NCBI GenBank assembly: GCA_041671525.1
Contig: JBAZBJ010000012.1
Span: forward strand, 1-44,976
DNA length: 44,976 bases
Reading direction: 5' to 3'
Origin: UBA11098 sp041671525
GTDB lineage: Bacteria; Patescibacteriota; Minisyncoccia; Moranbacterales; UBA2206
The translations under genes were made by a program, and so were the position numbers. Positions 40,437 to 44,976 of this stretch are shown here, piece after piece. The notes under the pieces were generated by a model. The model did not search any database and was not told the DNA's origin. It saw only the letters and a program-made list of their open reading frames with translations. Positions within the stretch are counted from its first letter, which is position 1. Each line of letters opens with the position of its first letter.

Positions 40437-40711
40437 GGCTTTTCCTTTTTGGAGGTGATCAGCAATTCCTTTTTCAGTTGGTTCTTGATCTCTGCATCTG
40501 GGTGCCCTTGGCATCCTTTCTGGTGATCAAAGTTGGTGCAATCCCCTACAGGAATGAGTTTCCAACCTTTCAGCAGGCACTCAGCCAGATAGTCCCTGAC
40601 CTCCTGATCACTGGCATCTGTGCCATCATCCTTGGTCAGGAGCCCTTTCATGCTCCTTTTTCCTGCAGCCCTCAGCAGTCCTGCTATGTTTGTGCTCAAG
40701 TGTCTTTTCAT
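40433..40711 (-). CDS. Conserved small phage protein
   Basis: 92 residues. LAECLLKGWKLIPVGDCTNF then DHQKGCQGH is a pattern I have seen in many phages: a helical N-terminus with GLLTKDDGTDASDQEVRDYL and a Cys/His-containing C-terminus. No biochemical role known. Confidence 0.6.
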   Translation of the reverse strand: MKRHLSTNIAGLLRAAGKRSMKGLLTKDDGTDASDQEVRDYLAECLLKGWKLIPVGDCTNFDHQKGCQGHPDAEIKNQLKKELLITSKKEKP

Positions 40712-41109
40712 CTGTTCAGAGATTTAATGCCAACCATGATGGGGTCTGGCAGTGGCTGGTTGAGATCTATTTTTCTCCACAAGTGGAGCACATTGGGGTG
40801 GTTGTTCACATAGGTGCTCTTGGGTGGGTGAAATTGAACCACTGTGTCCTCATCATTCCAGAACATATTTTTGACCATGCACATCATGTCCCATGATGGG
40901 GTGAATGTGCTGTTGCCAATGGCTGCATGGACACTCAGGTGCTCCCAGCCCATGCCATCTGATGCAATGCAGAAAAGGGTGACATTTCTGGACTTTCCCA
41001 CAGCATAGGTTTCCTTGATCTTGATCTCAAATACTCCATTATTCCCATTCCCTGATGAGGATGGCAGGGCACCTGATGTGACTCTGAACTGTTCTTGAAC
41101 ATGAAACAT
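40708..41109 (-). CDS. DUF7694-like protein
   Basis: 133 residues from MFHVQEQFRVTSGALPSSSG at 41109; the longer frame overlaps the GT2 gene. ASDGMGWEHLSVHA, then WDMMCMVKNMFWNDEDTVVQ, FHPPKSTYVNNHPNVLHLWR match the DUF7694 pattern common in phages. Role unknown. Stands between the small early genes and the glycan cluster. Confidence 0.65.
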   Translation of the reverse strand: MFHVQEQFRVTSGALPSSSGNGNNGVFEIKIKETYAVGKSRNVTLFCIASDGMGWEHLSVHAAIGNSTFTPSWDMMCMVKNMFWNDEDTVVQFHPPKSTYVNNHPNVLHLWRKIDLNQPLPDPIMVGIKSLNR

Positions 41110-41120
41110 ATCTGCTTGAT

Positions 41121-41771
41121 TTATAGGGTGAAATCCATTGCTACATCTGCCTGGGGGTGATTCATCACTGACACCATGCCAATGTGCTGGCAGATGCTGG
41201 GGGTGATGCAGATCAGTTTCCCATGTACTCTCTGGATGGTGCTGCACATCCTCCAATCCCACATGGCATCCACCAGATTTGGCTTGATGTGCCTTTTGTA
41301 TGCCTCCAGAGTGCAGCAGAGGTTCCCCCCTCCAATGGATTGCTTGACAGCATACCCATCCCTCTGGGTGATGATAGGGTGTGAGGTGGCATTGAATCCA
41401 GTGATGATGGTGTCAGGGGAGCCTTCCTGTGCCAGCAAGTCCCACAAACTACAAAGGAACTGTGGCTTGACCATGAAATCACTATCAAGAGTCACAATAG
41501 ACTCTGGGGGTCTGCTCATGTTGGCAAGAACCTCCTCAATGCCCCTCAGCAGATTGCCTGCCACCCCAATATTGGTGCCTGTTTGAAAATAAGTCAGCAA
41601 ATGGTATTGGGCAAATTGCCTGCAGAGGTGCTCCACTCTGGGGTCTGTGGAGCCATCATCTGTCACCCAGACCAGAACATTGGGCTGATCAATAACAGCC
41701 TTGGCAAGGCTCTCCAGTGTTTTCTGGAGGTAGATGGGTCTGTTGTATGTTGGAATTACCAGTAGGTGCAT
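41121..41771 (-). CDS. Family 2 (GT-A) glycosyltransferase
   Basis: 216 residues. IPTYNRP (6-12), VTDDGSTD (36-43) and LDSD (95-98, the DxD metal site) are the GT2 nucleotide-sugar-binding features. C-terminal to that GGGNLCC and MWDWRMC lie where acceptor-site residues usually are. No membrane segment, so it acts in the cytoplasm. Last gene of the leftward glycan cluster; three bases separate it from the methyltransferase. Acceptor unknown: DNA base, protein or glycan. Confidence 0.85.
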   Translation of the reverse strand: MHLLVIPTYNRPIYLQKTLESLAKAVIDQPNVLVWVTDDGSTDPRVEHLCRQFAQYHLLTYFQTGTNIGVAGNLLRGIEEVLANMSRPPESIVTLDSDFMVKPQFLCSLWDLLAQEGSPDTIITGFNATSHPIITQRDGYAVKQSIGGGNLCCTLEAYKRHIKPNLVDAMWDWRMCSTIQRVHGKLICITPSICQHIGMVSVMNHPQADVAMDFTL

Positions 41772-41774
41772 GGC

Positions 41775-42386
41775 TCAAAAGATATAGGTTGCAACATAGT
41801 CATCCCAGAACATCAGGTGTGGCTTGTCAGCCAGAAATTCATCACAGGCTCTCTTGACCCCTACCAAGGGATTGAACCCATAATCATGGACACACACAAT
41901 GGCTCCATCTGAGAGCCTTGGATAGACTGCCTCCCATGAGTCAAGGATGCTCTGGTAGAAATCCCCATCCAGAAAGGCAAAACTGATCTTGTCAGGGTAT
42001 TTCTGGTCTTTGAACCAGCCCTTGTGGATAAGGGGACAAGGCACATTGTACCTCTCAAAAAAGTCAAGCAGTTCCTGCACTGTTGCTCCCAGATCACCCT
42101 TTTTGGCTGTCCTGTCTGGGCTTTCATCCATGGCAGAATGAGGGGGGAGCCCCTCAAAGGAGTCATACACATGGAGGCTCTTGTTGGCTGACTTTGCCCT
42201 GAGGATGCTCTGGGTGTAGATAGCCATGTTCCCCCTGTTGCAGCCCAGTTCCACCACATCCCCAGACACCCTCTTGTAGAGAGTCCACAGCAGGCATTCC
42301 TGCACTGTATAGATGTGCCTTTCCACCAGCATCATGGTGTCCAGAGGGATTTTGTTCAATAGGCTTTCAATGATGATCTTGCTCAT
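41775..42386 (-). CDS. TylF/MycF-type O-methyltransferase
   Basis: 203 residues. VVELGCNRG (44-52) is the SAM-binding motif I, YDSFEGLP (74-81) is typical of TylF/MycF sugar O-methyltransferases, and FLDGDFY (138-144) with HDYG (167-170) provide the metal-binding Asp/His positions. The family methylates hydroxyls on deoxysugars attached to natural products or glycans, so it probably modifies a sugar added by the adjoining transferases. Overlaps the next gene by four bases. Confidence 0.8.
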   Translation of the reverse strand: MSKIIIESLLNKIPLDTMMLVERHIYTVQECLLWTLYKRVSGDVVELGCNRGNMAIYTQSILRAKSANKSLHVYDSFEGLPPHSAMDESPDRTAKKGDLGATVQELLDFFERYNVPCPLIHKGWFKDQKYPDKISFAFLDGDFYQSILDSWEAVYPRLSDGAIVCVHDYGFNPLVGVKRACDEFLADKPHLMFWDDYVATYIF

Positions 42387-42943
42387 AGGTTCAATGGTTT
42401 TCTGGAGAACACAGTGGCATTGGGGATGAAATCTGTGTAGTCATACCTGTACCATGGGATGTTCAGCCTGTCCCAGCCATAACACACAGCCTCAGGCTCA
42501 GTGTCATGCAGGATGATCACATCAGCATGATCTGCTGCCCAGTTGGCAATGTCCACCCTTGAGTACTCATACCCATCAATGAACACCAGATCATAGTGGT
42601 CTGCCAGAGGCAGTTCCCTCCATGAATCCTTGCCCAGTGCAATGTGGATTTTGGCATGGGGGAATTCTTTCTGTCCCCATTCCACAAATGCAGGGGAAAA
42701 GGTGCTGACCTCTCCCTGCTCAACAATTTCTATGGTGCCCAGTGATGCCAGAATAGGTGTTGAGCACTCTCCCAGCCCAATCTCCAGCACACTTTTGATG
42801 TTGCACTGGGAAAGGACATCCAGCAACAGGGGCAGATGGGAGCCATACCTGTGCTGCAGAGGATAGGAAATGTCTTTGGAGCCAAGCCTGTAGTTGAGCA
42901 CTCCAGTGGCTTTGCTGTCTTTTCTGTAGGTTGTTTTATTCAT
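42383..42943 (-). CDS. Class I SAM methyltransferase-like protein
   Basis: 186 residues. VLEIGLGECST (52-62) is SAM motif I; VFIDG (120-124) and IILHDTEP (143-150) follow the same pattern as methyltransferase family 24 proteins. Substrate unknown; position between a TylF-type enzyme and a two-domain glycosyltransferase suggests a sugar. Overlaps the genes on both sides. Confidence 0.7.
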   Translation of the reverse strand: MNKTTYRKDSKATGVLNYRLGSKDISYPLQHRYGSHLPLLLDVLSQCNIKSVLEIGLGECSTPILASLGTIEIVEQGEVSTFSPAFVEWGQKEFPHAKIHIALGKDSWRELPLADHYDLVFIDGYEYSRVDIANWAADHADVIILHDTEPEAVCYGWDRLNIPWYRYDYTDFIPNATVFSRKPLNL

Positions 42944-44264
42944 ATATCCAGTTGTTTTTGTAGATGCTCCTCAAAAAGTAGTCTGAGTCTTTCTCTCTGG
43001 CTCTCAGATAAATATGTTTCTCTATCCCCCAGAACTCAGGGACAGCCTCTATGAAATTGGACAAAGCAGAATCTATACAATGGATTTCAGAGGCTCCCCT
43101 GATGATCTCATACCAATCAAAGATAGAGAAATCTCCAACTTGGTGCAGTTCAATCTTGTTTGGTTTTGAACAAGTTATGAACTTACCAATGTGTGTTTCT
43201 TCCTGAGTCAGGATGTAGTCTGTTCTGTCCCCTATTCCCATGACCCTGTGAAACAAGTCCCGTTCCCTCATGTAGTCCCTGTGCCACTCCAGTTTCCACC
43301 TTTTCTGGAGGTTCACTCCTGCCAGATGGTACTTTGCTGCCACAAAACTCTCAAAGTTCTGCTGGTGCTTGTCCCACCATGCCTGCACTGGGGTTTCATA
43401 CCATCCAAAGGAGAGATCAACCACATGGCTGACTTTCACTGGCTGGGTCACTGGGGTGACATAGTTGATGCCCCTGAACAGGTTGTGGTACTCCTTGAGG
43501 CAGAACCAGTACACCACCATGTTCTGGTCAGCATAATGCTTGGCAATGGGCAGGCAGATCAGAATGTCCCCCACCCTGCCCTGCTGGATGATCATCACTG
43601 AGTGGATGTAGAAATTGTTGGCTTTCCTCCTCTGGAAAAGTTGGGCATCAAAGCCTGAGTCCTGCTCATTCCTCTTGTACAGTTCATCCCATGGGGTGTC
43701 ATGGTTGTATGGGTGCTGGTGCTCAATGATCACCTCCCTGCTGTATGCCTCCCTGCCAAACATCCTGCTCACCTCAGTGTACTCAGTGTCACACCACATG
43801 GTTCTGTAGGCTGGGTTGTAGATGTAGCCCCACCTGTCATACCACTTTTTGCCCATGATGCTCAGGGTGTTGATGTGGTCTTTCTGGTGCCCATCCCAGA
43901 AATGCAGCACCCCATCCAGATCAGGAAAGTTCTCCTCCATCTTGGCTTTGATGATGGTGTCCCAGCCTTTTACCACTGGAATCATGTCATCTGATGCCAG
44001 CAGCAGGATGTCCCAGCCATCTGGTGGCACATCAGCATTGCAAGCCTCAATCTTGGTTCTGGAGTTGCCATAGTGGTACTCTAAATTGAGAATATCATCC
44101 ATGACTGCCCTGATTGCAGGGTTGTTCATCTCTGGGTCATCAAGGTCACAGGTGATGACAAACCTGATCTGGTCAAGATTATCAGCCATGGCGATGTACT
44201 TGCCCAGTGTTCTGAAAAACTTATCAGTCCTTTGTCTGGTAGGGAATTTCACTAATATCCTCAT
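42936..44264 (-). CDS. Two-domain glycosyltransferase: GT-A-like plus GT9-like
   Basis: 442 residues from MRILVKFPTRQRTDKF at 44264; the longer frame to 44369 runs into the HNH gene. Residues 1-215 form a GT-A-like domain: VKFPTR, VITCDLDD (36-43) and LLLASDD (87-93). Residues 222-442 resemble a GT9 domain: IIQQGRVGDILICLPIAKHY (225-244) and HCIDSALSNF (395-404), as in the gene at 1252-2322. A bifunctional enzyme that adds two sugars is plausible. It overlaps the HNH gene by 41 bases. Confidence 0.75.
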   Translation of the reverse strand: MRILVKFPTRQRTDKFFRTLGKYIAMADNLDQIRFVITCDLDDPEMNNPAIRAVMDDILNLEYHYGNSRTKIEACNADVPPDGWDILLLASDDMIPVVKGWDTIIKAKMEENFPDLDGVLHFWDGHQKDHINTLSIMGKKWYDRWGYIYNPAYRTMWCDTEYTEVSRMFGREAYSREVIIEHQHPYNHDTPWDELYKRNEQDSGFDAQLFQRRKANNFYIHSVMIIQQGRVGDILICLPIAKHYADQNMVVYWFCLKEYHNLFRGINYVTPVTQPVKVSHVVDLSFGWYETPVQAWWDKHQQNFESFVAAKYHLAGVNLQKRWKLEWHRDYMRERDLFHRVMGIGDRTDYILTQEETHIGKFITCSKPNKIELHQVGDFSIFDWYEIIRGASEIHCIDSALSNFIEAVPEFWGIEKHIYLRAREKDSDYFLRSIYKNNWIYE

Positions 44265-44661
44265 GTTCAATTTGTTTTGGTTGTTTCTCAAAATAGAATT
44301 TACCATCCCATGGATGGACTTGGATGATGCCCAGCCCCTGCAGAACCATGCCCTTGGAATGGGATGCAAACATCAACTGGTGGCTGGAGGCAAGGTTCTT
44401 GATGAAATGCCTCAGCCCCTCAATGTTGTTCCCACCCTTGTAGTTGTTGCAATATCTGCAGGATGGAATCAGGTTCTTGATGTTGTGGATGTCCTCATAG
44501 ATGGGCTTGCCCTCCAGAGTCCAGCCAATCCTCCTCATGGAGCCTTGTGGCTTGGCATGGTCAACTTGCATCTCCCTCATGGTGATCTCCCTGCCACAGT
44601 AGGCACAATGCCCCCCAAATTTCTGGTGGACTGCCAGCCTTGTTTTCTTACTGATTGCCAT
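44224..44661 (-). CDS. HNH endonuclease
   Basis: 145 residues: HCAYCG (18-23), VDH (33-35), and PSCRYCN (66-72), the Cys4 HNH layout. The insertion between VDH and the second Cys pair is longer than in the relative at 888-1247. Shares the lead-in KKxRxAxHxKxxGHCAYCGxxIT with that gene, so the two look like paralogues. Adjacent to the GT9-containing gene, as is its relative. May be a free-standing homing or restriction-type nuclease. Confidence 0.85.
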   Translation of the reverse strand: MAISKKTRLAVHQKFGGHCAYCGREITMREMQVDHAKPQGSMRRIGWTLEGKPIYEDIHNIKNLIPSCRYCNNYKGGNNIEGLRHFIKNLASSHQLMFASHSKGMVLQGLGIIQVHPWDGKFYFEKQPKQIEHEDISEIPYQTKD

Positions 44662-44878
44662 TCTTGAGTTGTCTATTTTTCATCTGAGTGTCTAATACAA
44701 TATTGATGCAGGCATCACACTGGGTTTCACAAGGGAATAGTTCTGGGCTCAGTATTTTATCCCTTTCTATTCCTTCAATTCCTGCATCATTGCAGAATTT
44801 TAAAGCCTTATTCCATTCCTCAATGGAGAACCCCACCTCACCACAAACCTTTTGGCAATAGAAACTCCTCTTTGTCAT
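44648..44878 (-). CDS. Small Cys-rich protein
   Basis: 76 residues. FYCQKVCGEVGF near the N-terminus and CETQCDACINIV near 52-63 give four or five Cys that could bind zinc; helical between. The ATG overlaps the stop of the gene crossing the window end (ATGA). Family not recognised. Confidence 0.55.
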   Translation of the reverse strand: MTKRSFYCQKVCGEVGFSIEEWNKALKFCNDAGIEGIERDKILSPELFPCETQCDACINIVLDTQMKNRQLKNGNQ

Positions 44879-44976
44879 GTGTATTGCTTGTATTTCTCAA
44901 TGATGTGAATAAGTTCATATCTGTTCCATTTGAACCCCCTGAGGTGGGAGAGCCTGTCCAGTTCATTCACTGCCTC
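44875..44976 (-). CDS. Unknown small protein, 3' part (runs off right edge)
   Basis: Minus-strand frame open from the last base to TGA at 44877-44875: EAVNELDRLSHLRGFKWNRY then ELIHIIEKYKQYT. It begins on a complete codon and is in the same frame as the partial gene at 1-204 if the ends are joined. That would place it as the C-terminal third of a 101-residue protein. Confidence 0.5.
   Translation of the reverse strand, partial: EAVNELDRLSHLRGFKWNRYELIHIIEKYKQYT

Overview
This window is a double-stranded DNA tailed phage (siphovirus layout, long tape measure gene), and it may be the complete genome. The two ends of the window carry the two halves of one minus-strand reading frame that join in frame, and the gene set runs from terminase through capsid, tail, lysis and replication. 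No integrase, DNA polymerase or DnaB helicase was recognised. A Bacteroidetes host is the best guess. Several intergenic regions hold matches to the Bacteroidetes -7 box TAnnTTTG, many starts have AT-rich leaders without a Shine-Dalgarno site, and several small gene families are of the kind common in phages of that group. A few genes (major tail protein, capsid, 35778-36137, 39008-39247) do have AGGAG-like sites.

The most striking property is composition. The window is about half G+C, yet reading by eye I find only about 40 CG dinucleotides in 45 kb, where well over two thousand would be expected. Arginine is almost always AGA/AGG, and CG is avoided across codon junctions and between genes too. 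AGCT and GGCC also seem to be absent, while GATC, CATG and TGCA are common.

Layout, left to right. 1-4.7 kb (minus): a replication-initiation-like gene with candidate origin iterons inside it, an HNH endonuclease, a GT9-like glycosyltransferase, a DUF1367-like protein, a RecB/Cas4-like nuclease, an OB-fold-like protein, an unknown gene and an HTH regulator. 4.7-5.1 kb: divergent promoter region. 5.1-9.4 kb (plus): the only rightward block, with an unknown gene, a Spo11/Top6A-like Toprim protein, two copies of a structured intergenic element, small unknown genes, a secreted protein, a DUF932-like protein and an XRE regulator, closed by a strong terminator. 9.6-12.2 kb (minus): membrane and lysis-type genes and unknown late genes. 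12.2-24.2 kb: receptor-binding and tail proteins, tape measure and frameshifted tail chaperones. 24.3-28.7 kb: major tail protein, head-tail connectors, major capsid, decoration-like and scaffold-like proteins. 28.8-35.1 kb: small zinc protein, MuF protein fused to a metallopeptidase, portal, large and small terminase. 35.1-41.1 kb: ParB-like protein and a dense run of small accessory genes, including an M15 peptidase endolysin. 41.1-45 kb: a glycan cluster (GT2, TylF-type methyltransferase, second methyltransferase, two-domain GT-A + GT9 protein) followed by a second HNH endonuclease.

Late genes are transcribed leftward from about 35.6 kb to 9.6 kb. If the molecule is circular, the glycan cluster, both HNH genes, the replication gene and the nuclease/OB-fold pair form one contiguous leftward block. 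Three successive tail genes each carry a jelly-roll domain that looks carbohydrate-binding. Together with the glycosyltransferases and methyltransferases, this suggests a phage heavily invested in sugars, either on host surfaces, on its own virion or on its DNA.
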